Shown piece after piece: positions 1 to 7,020 of a stretch of 13,373 bases of DNA. This stretch comes from Cymbomonas tetramitiformis. Its lineage: Eukaryota; Chlorophyta; Pyramimonadophyceae; Pyramimonadales; Pyramimonadaceae. Every line of letters begins with the position of its first letter. Position 1 is the first letter of the stretch. The notes under the pieces are model-generated. The model saw only the letters and a list, made by a program, of their open reading frames with translations. It was not told the origin of the DNA and did no database searches. The stretch is taken from contig LGRX02012488.1 in assembly GCA_001247695.2 (NCBI GenBank), positions 1 to 13,373 on the forward strand, in the 5' to 3' direction. A program made the position numbers and the translations under genes.

Positions 1-921
1 GCATTTGCTTCTGCTGCTTCCGCTGCTGGCTCTGTCAGGGCTGCTGCTGGCCCCAACACCCTCTTCAAGATGCGGTAGTTTTCCATATCAAAGTCGACGG
101 TCTCTTCCGCCGGTTGCTTGGGGACTTGGAACTCTTTATTGACGTGCACCAGATGCTTATCACAATGCGGGAAATACTGATGCACTCGCACCAATGTGAG
201 CACCGCCTTCTGCAGCAAGTTCTCTGCGTAGTTCCAGAGAACCAACCGGTCGTTGTCCTCGTCCGATTTCTCGAGTCCAGCGGGCTGCTGGACCCCTTCC
301 TCGTCCACCTTGTAGATCACCTCAAAACCGTTGTTAGTTGCGAAGGTCGTGTACTTCTTCTCTGGGTCCTCTGCGGCGGGCTGTGCGCAGTGGATCTCAA
401 TTTCGTCCTCTTGGTCGTCCTCCTCATCGTCCTCCTCCTCCCCATCGCCCTCCTTCTTCGCCTCCTCCTCCGACTCGAACTCCGACGCGTCCTCCTCCTC
501 CCCATCGCCCTCCTTCTTCGCCTCCTCCTTCTTCTCCGCCGCGTTCACCATTGTGAAAATATCATACAATCCTGGTTTTGTGCCTCGTTTCTCCGCCTCC
601 TCCAGCTTATCCACGAACTGGGTTTGCGTCACCGATTTCAAAAATTGCCACGACGCCAGGTTGCGGTAACACGCCGCGTCGTCCGGCGTGTAGTGTTCAA
701 ACCAGTTCTCAATGATATCGGGAGTGAGCAACACCTCCGACCCCGTTCCGGACAGTTGACTTTTGTTCCCCGAAATGGGGAAAATCGTTTCCAGCTGCTC
801 GTCCGTCAACAAGCGTTTAAGGATCTTGGCGCAGTGTCGGACCTCTTGTGTGCCGCTGTTGTCAAGGTCTTCCACCGATTGCGCTTTGAAGCCTTCACCA
901 AAGAGTTTTTCGTCAGACATG
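1..921 (-). CDS. Acidic protein of a multi-gene transposon; 3' end outside window, one frameshift
   Basis: A minus-strand frame stays open from just upstream of position 897 to the window edge, about 300 codons, so the C-terminus is missing. An ATG at 921 encodes MSDEKLF but then meets TGA. Dropping one base from the four-A run at 900-903 joins it to the long frame, which otherwise has no upstream ATG. The protein has a mixed N-terminal part (about residues 1-120), a Glu/Asp/Lys-rich tract (about 125-170) carrying a duplicated block, a more ordinary part containing LWNYAENLLQKAVLTLV, and an Ala/Pro/Glu tail at the edge. I see no signal peptide, membrane segment or family motif, and do not recognise it. 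It diverges from the transposase gene across a 348-base spacer, which suggests shared control. The frameshift could be decay or a base-calling error. A nuclear accessory role is inference only. Confidence 0.6.
428..529. repeat. 60-base-period direct duplication inside the acidic gene
   Basis: A 42-base segment at 428-469 recurs without mismatch at 488-529, a shift of exactly 60 bases (20 codons). It encodes two copies of the block EEAKKEGDGEEED on the minus strand. The exact match and in-frame period indicate a recent tandem duplication that lengthened the acidic tract. Confidence 0.9.
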
Positions 922-1269
922 ATTACGTAGGAGTATGGTAAGTGAGAAGAAAGAAGATAAAAAGTTGTGTCCACAGAAAAGTATACTTGCGATAGTGAAA
1001 ATCAATTCTTAAAGATAGCATATCGCGAGTACCGCGCTAGTACCACACTATTAACGCACTACTCACGCCACTAGTCCGTACTAGTCGCGCGACTAGTGCG
1101 AAATCAGATCGCACTAGTGATGTGACTAGTGCGATCTGACTACATGTGACGATTGAAAGGCAATCAAACGCTCGAACGCCTGGAACGTCGCGCCGGTCAT
1201 TAGTTTTGAAACTTTGAAGCTTAAACATTTGAGAAAGCGCCAAGTCGCTAAAGCGGGAAGGAAGGAAAT
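922..1269. promoter_or_regulatory. Divergent promoter region between acidic and transposase genes
   Basis: This 348-base spacer separates two genes transcribed away from each other, so it should hold both promoters and both 5' leaders. No clear TATA box is visible. Its centre (1070-1139) carries five ACTAGT hexamers and two strong palindromes, listed separately. The transposase ATG context is GGAAATATGT. Divergent promoter function is inferred from layout alone. Confidence 0.55.
1070..1139. repeat. Cluster of ACTAGT palindromes, probable protein-binding repeats
   Basis: Five ACTAGT hexamers start at 1070, 1080, 1092, 1113 and 1125. Positions 1080-1097 form a perfect 18-base palindrome. Positions 1104-1118 and 1125-1139 are perfect 15-base inverted arms (TCAGATCGCACTAGT and its complement) around a 6-base spacer. 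A third, looser copy of the same core (CTAGTGCGAAATCAG) lies at 1093-1107. The core recurs beyond the transposase gene at 3495. Such arrays suit a dimeric DNA-binding protein; transposase binding or autoregulation is inference. Confidence 0.8.
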
Positions 1270-3477
1270 ATGTTATGCTCGTCGTGCTCTGAAGGCGAAT
1301 CTGAGCTTAGCGCTTCGTCTAATTCTTCTGGTTCAGAAGATTATTACTATGAAACGGTGGAAGACTTTATATGCAAGACGAAAACCATCAACCCAAGAAA
1401 GGCGAAGCGTTCCGAACCGGAAGCAGAATCCAAAACGTCGGGATATGGGCCCAACAATACTGCGGAAAGCGTGACAAAGATCGGGGATCTGATGGACCCC
1501 GCCAACGAATGCAGGTGTGGGAGGCGCTGTCTGTCCCAATTCGAGTATCGTCCCGTGCAGGCGTACTTACGTGAGAAGTCTACGCTAAACGGTCGCCAGT
1601 TCAAGGAGAACATCATCGCGGAGCTTACTCGTGCGCGTAGGTTCAAGCCCGGATCGCAGAAGCTTGAAATAGAGATGTTCGACTCGCTGACGTTCCTGGG
1701 CAAGAAAGTCTGCAAGGATGCGTTTCGACGACTGCACTTTATTCCCGAAAGCACATGGTTCAAGTGGCACGCGCACGTGTGTGGGGGCGGCATGCTGGAG
1801 AGCACAAGGAAGAGGAATTTGACGCTGTACAACGACCCGACGAACCTGAACTGGACTTATTTCTTGGAGTACGCTGCTCACGAGATTTTGCCGTTGGCGG
1901 AGCCACAACCTCAAAACGGCAAACTCCAAATGAATCCGATCCGACCAGCCGATAGTTATGCCGCATACAAGCTTATGCGTCGCGGCGTTTATCAGGTTAA
2001 AATCACGCAGTTTCGCAAGTATCTGCGCGAGTACCTCCGCGCGAAGCATATTACCATGCGCAAGCGGAAGGATTGTGCAGGTAAGTGCACGACATGCGAA
2101 ATCTTGACGAAGCAGCGCCGTGCTGTAAAGGACTTGGAGGACCTGGAGGACTGGAAGACGCTTAACGACGCGCACCGGAGTGATTATCGAAATGAGAGAG
2201 CTCAGTACAATAACACCCGTGCTGATAGTGCCAACCAGTTCGGCATCAGTGACTCGTATTGTTTCGACGGGGCGGCAAACAACAACACCGTTTGTCCGCA
2301 CTTCCCCGTGAAGGTCAAGGCGATGAGCGACAAAGCTGGAAGTTTCTTCCACCTTCATCTGCAAGCAGTCGTGATGCACGGCACGGTGTTGTGCATGTGT
2401 TTACTTATGCCATGGGTTCCTGGCAAAGACGTGAACATGTGCCTCACGACGCTCAATATTCTGCTACGGTATGTGGTGGAGAACACGGAGCGGCACTTTC
2501 GGCAAACATGCCACGTGCAAATGGACGGAGGGTCGGAAAACTGGAACCGGCATGTTTTCGCCTTCTTCTGCATCCTGGTTCACCACGGGCTGTACAAAGA
2601 GATCTACCTACACCGTCTGCCCGTAGGCCACTCCCACAACGACGTCGATGGCTTTTTCGGGTTGCTGAAGATGCTGTTGTGGGGTAAGACCGCGGATAAA
2701 AAAGGCCACTGGTTCATATCTTTGGAACAATGGATTGCCTTTCTCTTTGCCTGGACGATAACAACCATCAACAAGCACACGTACGTCGTCGGCTGCAACT
2801 TGGACTTCAAATCGTGGATCGACCCGCACTTGAACGAAGAGTTTGGTGGCCACGCTGGACGAGACCGCAAGGTGCATACTTGGTGCTTTTACGTCGCTCC
2901 GGACAAGCTCGTCCGAGCGAAGTACAAGTTTGGTGACAGGTTCAAGGAATGGCTACCAAGTGGCGTGGACGAGGACCCGAACCTTGGGCTGATTATTTGT
3001 ACCAGTTATCCCGACGTCGACTCCGCCCCGGGCTATATGGACAACCCGGAATGGAAGCGCAAGGGGAAGGGAAACAAGGTATTGGACATGGAGCAAACAA
3101 CGCGGAGCTGTCTATTGGGACTCCGAGCCGCAACGCCAGATCTGGTGAGCCAACAACGACACGAGGAATTGAAAGCAACCTTCCCCTTGCCTTTGAAGGT
3201 GGAGGCCGTGCGAGAGCGACATCCCGAGCGATTACCTCCGAAGTGGGACCTTTCACTGCTGCTGACACGTGCGCATACCCGCGCATCTACAGTCAAATGC
3301 GATGGGCTCTTGAAGACGCGGTATGCTAAGGCGGAGCAATTCAATGTATGTTTCGACGGCGTGACGCATAAGAAACAAGTGGTGGAGAAAGAAGTCCTGA
3401 AAAATATTGACATCAACGAGGTTGTGGCTTTTATGCGCGAGGCCAAGTATTGTACTGAGCTGATTTCCAGAAGGTAA
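1270..3477 (+). CDS. DDE/RNase-H-like transposase (DUF7869-type), 735 aa, intact
   Basis: The frame is uninterrupted from ATG at 1270 to TAA at 3475-3477, with no introns. The N-terminus is Ser/Glu-rich and low in complexity (about residues 1-60). A short cysteine motif follows (C81-x-C83-x3-C87), then a helical region ending in a second cysteine cluster (C269, C273, C276). The presumed catalytic half has D333 in FDGAANNN, D419 in QMDGGSEN and the signature LPVGHSHNDVDGFFG with H454, H456, D458 and D460. From memory this GH-x-H-x-D-x-D signature after a D-x(4)-N motif is typical of the DUF7869 family, a transposase/integrase-like fold. I assign the family from motifs only. The enzyme would cut and join transposon ends in the nucleus. 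It is flanked by a repeated 12-base motif and by accessory genes on alternating strands. Being intact next to damaged neighbours, it may be the youngest or best preserved part of the element. A domesticated transposase-derived gene is the alternative. Confidence 0.8.
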   Translation: MLCSSCSEGESELSASSNSSGSEDYYYETVEDFICKTKTINPRKAKRSEPEAESKTSGYGPNNTAESVTKIGDLMDPANECRCGRRCLSQFEYRPVQAYLREKSTLNGRQFKENIIAELTRARRFKPGSQKLEIEMFDSLTFLGKKVCKDAFRRLHFIPESTWFKWHAHVCGGGMLESTRKRNLTLYNDPTNLNWTYFLEYAAHEILPLAEPQPQNGKLQMNPIRPADSYAAYKLMRRGVYQVKITQFRKYLREYLRAKHITMRKRKDCAGKCTTCEILTKQRRAVKDLEDLEDWKTLNDAHRSDYRNERAQYNNTRADSANQFGISDSYCFDGAANNNTVCPHFPVKVKAMSDKAGSFFHLHLQAVVMHGTVLCMCLLMPWVPGKDVNMCLTTLNILLRYVVENTERHFRQTCHVQMDGGSENWNRHVFAFFCILVHHGLYKEIYLHRLPVGHSHNDVDGFFGLLKMLLWGKTADKKGHWFISLEQWIAFLFAWTITTINKHTYVVGCNLDFKSWIDPHLNEEFGGHAGRDRKVHTWCFYVAPDKLVRAKYKFGDRFKEWLPSGVDEDPNLGLIICTSYPDVDSAPGYMDNPEWKRKGKGNKVLDMEQTTRSCLLGLRAATPDLVSQQRHEELKATFPLPLKVEAVRERHPERLPPKWDLSLLLTRAHTRASTVKCDGLLKTRYAKAEQFNVCFDGVTHKKQVVEKEVLKNIDINEVVAFMREAKYCTELISRR

Positions 3478-3494
3478 GACGACCGTTTACCAGC

Positions 3495-3506
3495 CTAGTG
3501 CGATCT
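3495..3506 (+). repeat. Downstream copy of the CTAGTGCGATCT motif
   Basis: This 12-mer begins 18 bases after the transposase stop and is identical to the inverted-repeat core at 1126-1137 (and, inverted, at 1106-1117). A chance 12-base match here is unlikely but not excluded. It lies in the convergent spacer between the transposase and the RING gene, next to an AT-rich stretch (3510-3535) that may hold 3'-end signals. Confidence 0.6.
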
Positions 3507-3584
3507 CATTTATACCTTATATATATTTTATTTTGTCATTATTGTCCTTCAAGTGTCTAAGCAAAGTCAGGTAGGTTTCTTGTT

Positions 3585-4057
3585 CTAGCTCCAGATCTTC
3601 CTACAACAAGGGCATTTTTGCAATATCCGTGCAACTTGCCAAGTAGGCCTGGAAACAAGGGTGATGATACAGCACGTTTTTGCAGTCACATCCTAACCCT
3701 GAAACCCACGTTTCCGCAGGGAAAACTATTTCTAAGCAGACGACGCACTTGTTTCCTTCCTCTCTTTCCGAGTTGGTGGTGGTGGCGGCTTGCTCCTGTG
3801 TTGCGGGAGTCCTTTGATTCCCGGTAGAAGAAGTCGTCGCTTCGTCTTCAGGTGTCGCTGTTGTGGAGCTTTGCAACCAAGGAAAACCCTGCCGCAAGAT
3901 TGTAACCTCGTCGTCCGAGTCCGTTGTTCCTGGTGTGTTCGGAACGACGGTAGAAGAGGTCGTTCCTTGTTCTTGATTTTCGCTAAAAAAAACCCTCACT
4001 CATCCAGGGAAAAACTTCCCTCAGGATTCTAGTCTCGTCGTCGTGAGAGTCCGTCAT
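3585..4057 (-). CDS. C4HC3 RING-like zinc-finger protein, two one-base frameshifts
   Basis: The longest clean frame (3601-3999) lacks an ATG and stops one zinc-ligand pair short. Allowing one base less in the eight-A run at 3985-3992 joins it to an upstream frame starting with ATG at 4057 (MTDSHDDETRILREVFPW). Allowing one base less in the five-T run at 3615-3619 adds the ending CPCCRKIWS before a stop at 3585. The resulting ~156-residue protein has spacing C104-x2-C107-x15-C123-x-C125-x5-H131-x2-C134-x13-C148-x2-C151, which fits a RING-CH (C4HC3) finger. Such fingers usually act as ubiquitin E3 ligases. The N-terminal half is a two-copy repeat of a DD-E-x2-ILR-x2-FPW unit with Thr/Ser-rich linkers, faintly like a CUE-type ubiquitin-binding motif. 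It converges with the transposase gene and diverges from the coiled-coil gene. As written it would make a finger without its last two ligands. Confidence 0.55.
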
Positions 4058-5068
4058 TGCGGTGTAAGAGTATGCGAAGATAATACGAAGTGTATAGAGA
4101 AGTTTCAAACCAGGGTTCGCTTACGCAGGTACGAGGATAAACACTTACACCGAGTGTTATCTGAGCGGAATGCTGAACTGCGGGGTCTTACGACCAAGAC
4201 CAAGAAGTTGGAACGCCTGATCCAGCTTTTGAAGGCAGAAGATGCTGGTGAAGAAGCTCCCGCAGTTCGTGCAGAGGCAGAAGAAGCTGCTGAAGAAGCT
4301 CCCGCAGTTCGTGCAGAGGCAGGTGTGCGTGAAGCAAATGGAAAGAGGAGTCGGAGAGGAGCTCCACCTGCTGCTCGCAAGAGGTTTTCAGGCGCACAAA
4401 GGCAAAACAGGGCGCGCAGAACTTCACCCGCCTCCGAAGGCGACAGCGATGATACTGATATGGAGATGGATCTTGCCACTCGCAGTCGGAGTCGGCAGGT
4501 TGCAGCGCGCAAGAAGAAGCCTGGAAAGCAGCCAAAACAGCAGAAACAGCCCAGCAGCAGTGAGGGCACGGATGATGGCGACGATGAGCACTCCTCCGGT
4601 GTTGACGAGAGTCTATATGACCGTGGGATGCGTTTGGCATCGCAGAAGGAACACTTGGCAGCCGACTACCGGTTCGAGGACATGACTGTGGGCAGCTATG
4701 CCGTGACCGTTGCAGGCGGGGAAGCCAGCGGAAAGTGTTGGTTCAACGTTATGCTCCCGGACGGCGGTAAGTCACTCCCACTCCATTTCGTGGAGGTGGT
4801 GGGGCAGCATGCCTCACGGAAGGAGATAACCTGGCAGTTCTGGTTGCCAGCACAGTCACGGAGAACGTTCGAGACGGTAGAACAACTCTGTGAGGCTGGA
4901 GCTTTCGTACGGGGTGCCCGCACCCTTCGCATGAAGTCTACATTTGACGTGAACGAGGTGTTGACATGCTGGGATGAGACCGCAAAATCTGGTGTTCAAG
5001 GCGGAATTCCAGGTTGTGAGGAGAAAGCCGAGCTTTTAAAAGCACTGCTGGAGAACTCTGAAGAGTAA
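4043..5068 (+). CDS. Coiled-coil, basic/acidic protein with C-terminal BAH/Tudor-like domain
   Basis: The frame is open to TAA at 5066-5068, but its first in-frame ATG lies only at about residue 142, so the 5' end is uncertain. The listed start is a GTG and overlaps the RING gene's ATG. A GTAAGAG donor near 4065 and TTACGCAG acceptor near 4128 could frame a short intron, but no upstream ATG exon is apparent. Visible parts are a predicted coiled coil (about 25-70), a duplicated Glu/Ala block (about 70-95), a Lys/Arg-rich stretch with likely nuclear-localisation sequence (about 98-170), an acidic linker (about 172-195), and a globular domain from about 210 to 310 (GSYAVTV, then WFNVMLPDGG, then HFVEVVG and WQFWLPA with W264). 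The beta-strand pattern with Trp residues resembles BAH or Tudor-like chromatin readers; that is a guess from pattern. It may help target the element to chromatin. Confidence 0.6.
   Translation: MRVRHCGVRVCEDNTKCIEKFQTRVRLRRYEDKHLHRVLSERNAELRGLTTKTKKLERLIQLLKAEDAGEEAPAVRAEAEEAAEEAPAVRAEAGVREANGKRSRRGAPPAARKRFSGAQRQNRARRTSPASEGDSDDTDMEMDLATRSRSRQVAARKKKPGKQPKQQKQPSSSEGTDDGDDEHSSGVDESLYDRGMRLASQKEHLAADYRFEDMTVGSYAVTVAGGEASGKCWFNVMLPDGGKSLPLHFVEVVGQHASRKEITWQFWLPAQSRRTFETVEQLCEAGAFVRGARTLRMKSTFDVNEVLTCWDETAKSGVQGGIPGCEEKAELLKALLENSEE
4249..4322 (+). repeat. 42-base-period duplication in the coiled-coil gene
   Basis: A 32-base segment at 4249-4280 recurs exactly at 4291-4322, a shift of 42 bases or 14 codons, so the frame is kept. 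It encodes two copies of EEAPAVRAEA. This matches the style of the in-frame duplication in the acidic gene of the same element. Confidence 0.9.
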
Positions 5069-5627
5069 ATAAGTGCAGTCAAGAGTTCGTATGTGCATGC
5101 ATGTACACATGTGGTTGTGCTTACACCCTAAATTGGTGTTACCACTTAGGGTTTCCCCCGCTAGAGGGCCATTTGCTCCAGAAATCTGCACGGAGATGCA
5201 AGTGCTTGATATTTTATTTGTTCAAATATGTTTTATGGCAAACTACATTATAACATAGCACGTGACGGGTCCATTAGCAAGAACCTTTACATATGTTACC
5301 CGCCCTTTGTGAATACGCGTGTGATAAAGCATAGGGTTTGAGGGGGGTTTTGGCAAAATTGTGCTGAAATCGATGAAAATATCAAACATACGATAAATAG
5401 GTACATATTTTTCCCTTTTTACTTCCATTTTATAACCTTTAATCTCGATCTAATACCATATGTGGATTTTTGGAACACTCCTCAATATGCCTAAGAGTCA
5501 CGCGTAAGAATTCTGAAAACCCCGCCTCGTACGATGAGAAAAACTTCCAAAATTATAACCACCCTATTTTTTGGGCATGATATGTTTAAAATAATGTAAA
5601 AAACATCAAAACAATGACCTTCAAAAA
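5069..5627. other. AT-rich noncoding stretch after the transposon genes
   Basis: No convincing coding frame is visible. A hairpin at 5125-5152 has arms ACCCTAA and TTAGGGT plus an inner TGGT/ACCA stem. The rest is AT-rich with homopolymer runs and short open stretches that look accidental. This may be the noncoding right flank or subterminal region of the transposon, but I cannot see its terminal repeat. Confidence 0.5.
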
Positions 5628-5665
5628 ATCTTCCAATTTAGAGCGCATCTTCCAATTAAGAGCGA
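5628..5665. repeat. 19-base tandem repeat, two copies
   Basis: Copies at 5628-5646 and 5647-5665 (ATCTTCCAATTTAGAGCGC-like) differ at two positions. The repeat sits where AT-rich noncoding sequence changes to GC-rich coding-like sequence, so it may mark an element boundary or subterminal repeat. Confidence 0.7.
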
Positions 5666-5728
5666 TCGTCGTTCTCGGGCATTGGAGGAGCTGGGTACGC
5701 AGGTGGGTACTCCTTCACACAGGGCCTT

Positions 5729-5756
5729 TCGAGCACTCCCCGGGGGGAGTGCTCGA
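5729..5756. repeat. Perfect 13-base inverted repeat with 2-base spacer
   Basis: Arms TCGAGCACTCCCC (5729-5741) and their exact complement (5744-5756) surround GG. It lies within the gag-like region. The stem would be very stable in DNA or RNA. Function is unknown. Confidence 0.85.
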
Positions 5757-6117
5757 TCCCCTGAACCTCTTCAACGATTCAGTGGGCCGCAACACGCCCA
5801 TTGACAGCCGGCTGCATCATCACAGTGCAGACGCCGCGGAGCTGTTTAGCAGGGAGCGCGCGGCGACGGGGAGCCTGACGACCGACTTGGCCAGGCCACG
5901 GTCGGAAGGTTGGGAGGGGCAAAGGGAGGTGACACCGAGCTCAGCTGAACCTCCGGTGTTGGCGTCGAAGGCCCGTCAGGCGGAGATTGCCGACTTGGAG
6001 GCTTAGGTGAGGATCCATGCCTTGAAGATGCAGTTGGCGCAGGGGGCAGCAGCCTTGGCCGAGGCAGGGATTGCGTCGGCTGCCTCCCCAGGGCCGGAGG
6101 TAGGTGCCACGGCAGCT

Positions 6118-6243
6118 GCCACGGCAGCAGCACCGCAGGCGGCGGCCACGGCAGCAGCACCGCAGGTGGCGGCCACCGCAGCAGCACCGCCTGCAGCGGC
6201 CACTGCAGCAGCACCGCCTGCAGCTGCCACCGCAGCAGCACCG
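6118..6243 (+). repeat. 27-base minisatellite encoding Ala-Thr/Pro repeats
   Basis: Four full 27-base units and one partial unit start at 6118, 6145, 6172, 6199 and 6226, each encoding a variant of ATAAAPQAA or ATAAAPPAA. Substitutions are largely third-position or conservative, so the repeat kept its coding frame while diverging. This argues for past selection on the protein. Confidence 0.85.
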
Positions 6244-6603
6244 TCAAGACCCGCGTACTTCCACGCGCCCACCTCCCCTGGTGAAACTGCTCCGCCGGAG
6301 ATGCCATATGAGTGGGTGTATGGAGGGGTTTATTATAACTCGGATACCGCCATTCCCCAACATCACCGGCGCGCCCTCCCCGCCCTCCCCCAGTACCCGC
6401 CCATGATGCTGGGGCTGGACCCGTATGCTGCGCACACCCCATATGCGCAGACCTTTCGGGCATCCCACGGCCGTGCAGCCCATGATGCCATGCCAGGTTA
6501 TGCGTTGGCGGTGCAGCATCAGGAACCTGAGCAGATGGTCGCGATGCCTTTACGGCAGGCAATGAGGCTGAATGCAGCCTTGTCTAAGGCAGCTTCCGCC
6601 TGA

Positions 6604-6990
6604 GTGGTCCTCACAGCCGCAGCAATCATGGGACCCGTTTTATGGACCTGGCATGAGCCGCCCCCGATAGACTAGATATGCAGATTGCCAGCTATGCATA
6701 GAACCTGAAAAGGCGCCTGTTCGAAGCGCAATAGCATCTGTATAGGCAGCCCTGACCGGGAGTCCCGGTGCAGGCCCCTATAACAGATATCTAGGTAGCC
6801 AACACTGGGCTGAAGACTGACCCGTAAGTTCGTGCGGTGACACACCGAGTGTCACAGGTAGCTAGGTCCGAGACCGTTCCGACTCCGAGACCGTTTCGGG
6901 TATATCTAGCTTAGCGTTTATTTTCTTAAGAGAGTTTATCTATATTGGTTCCAGGACTGTCTGATATCCGTGAACCGGGATATTCCAGTA
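6604..6990 (+). mobile_element. LTR-like region of a Ty1/copia-type element (A)
   Basis: This noncoding stretch ends directly before a tRNA primer-binding site, the place of a 5' LTR. Its left end cannot be fixed; the first ~100 bases may still be worn coding sequence. It contains inverted repeats at 6749-6763 (ACCGGG/CCCGGT) and 6837-6855 (GTGACAC/GTGTCAC) and a 12-base direct repeat. The segment around 6858-6912 (TAGCTAG, TCCGA, GGTATATCT) resembles 9336-9361 before the second primer site, consistent with related LTRs. Confidence 0.4.
6867..6895. repeat. Direct repeat TCCGAGACCGTT, two copies
   Basis: Copies at 6867-6878 and 6884-6895 are identical over 12 bases with a 17-base period. They lie in the LTR-like region and may be upstream promoter elements of the retroelement. 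Confidence 0.7.
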
Positions 6991-7020
6991 GGTTATGGGC
7001 CCACCACGCTTCCACTGTGC
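6991..7020 (+). promoter_or_regulatory. Primer-binding site for initiator-Met tRNA 5' half (element A)
   Basis: The 30 bases starting GGTTATGGGCCCACCACG are the reverse complement of the eukaryotic initiator tRNA-Met from the anticodon loop back into the D arm. From memory the plant-type initiator matches with only one or two differences. Ty1/copia elements such as Drosophila copia prime from this 5' half-tRNA. A near-identical copy lies at 9461. The site implies that reverse transcription starts here and that an LTR ends just upstream. Confidence 0.7.

Larger units (their letters stand above)
5614..6603 (+). pseudogene. Ala/Pro-rich gag-like reading frame interrupted by in-frame TAG
   Basis: Two open stretches in one frame (5614-6006 and 6007-6603) are separated only by TAG at 6004-6006, and the residues across it (QAEIADLEA, stop, VRIHALKMQLAQ) read as one continuous amphipathic helix. 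The second part has five 9-residue Ala/Thr/Pro repeats, then a Tyr/Pro/His-rich tail. Coding-like sequence also appears in other frames at both ends: RALEELGTQVGTPSHRAF at about 5665-5720, and WSSQPQQSWDPFYGPG after 6600, which suggests further frameshifts. I do not recognise the family. Composition and position before an LTR-like region with a tRNA primer site suggest a decayed gag-like gene of a retroelement. A stop-codon readthrough gene is the alternative. The first ATG (5614) lies in AT-rich sequence and is probably not the original start. Confidence 0.4.

Noticed and set aside
114..941. A 275-codon plus-strand frame rich in Leu and Val
   Set aside because: It is the antisense shadow of the acidic minus-strand gene. 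Its Leu/Arg runs come from the complement of the Glu/Lys repeat.
1585..2379. A 264-codon minus-strand frame inside the transposase
   Set aside because: It lies wholly within the intact transposase gene and has no motif of its own.
3585..4057. Euplotes-style programmed +1 frameshifting
   Set aside because: Only one of the three shifts falls at a stop codon, and none has the AAA-TAR slippage motif.
5846..6562. A 238-codon minus-strand frame over the Ala/Pro repeat
   Set aside because: It arises from GC-rich repeat sequence; the plus frame has a coding-style minisatellite whose changes fall mostly in third positions.
6991..7020. Initiator tRNA gene or tRNA-derived SINE on the minus strand
   Set aside because: Only the 5' half of the tRNA is represented and it stops at the anticodon loop in both copies, which fits a primer-binding site better than a gene or SINE head.
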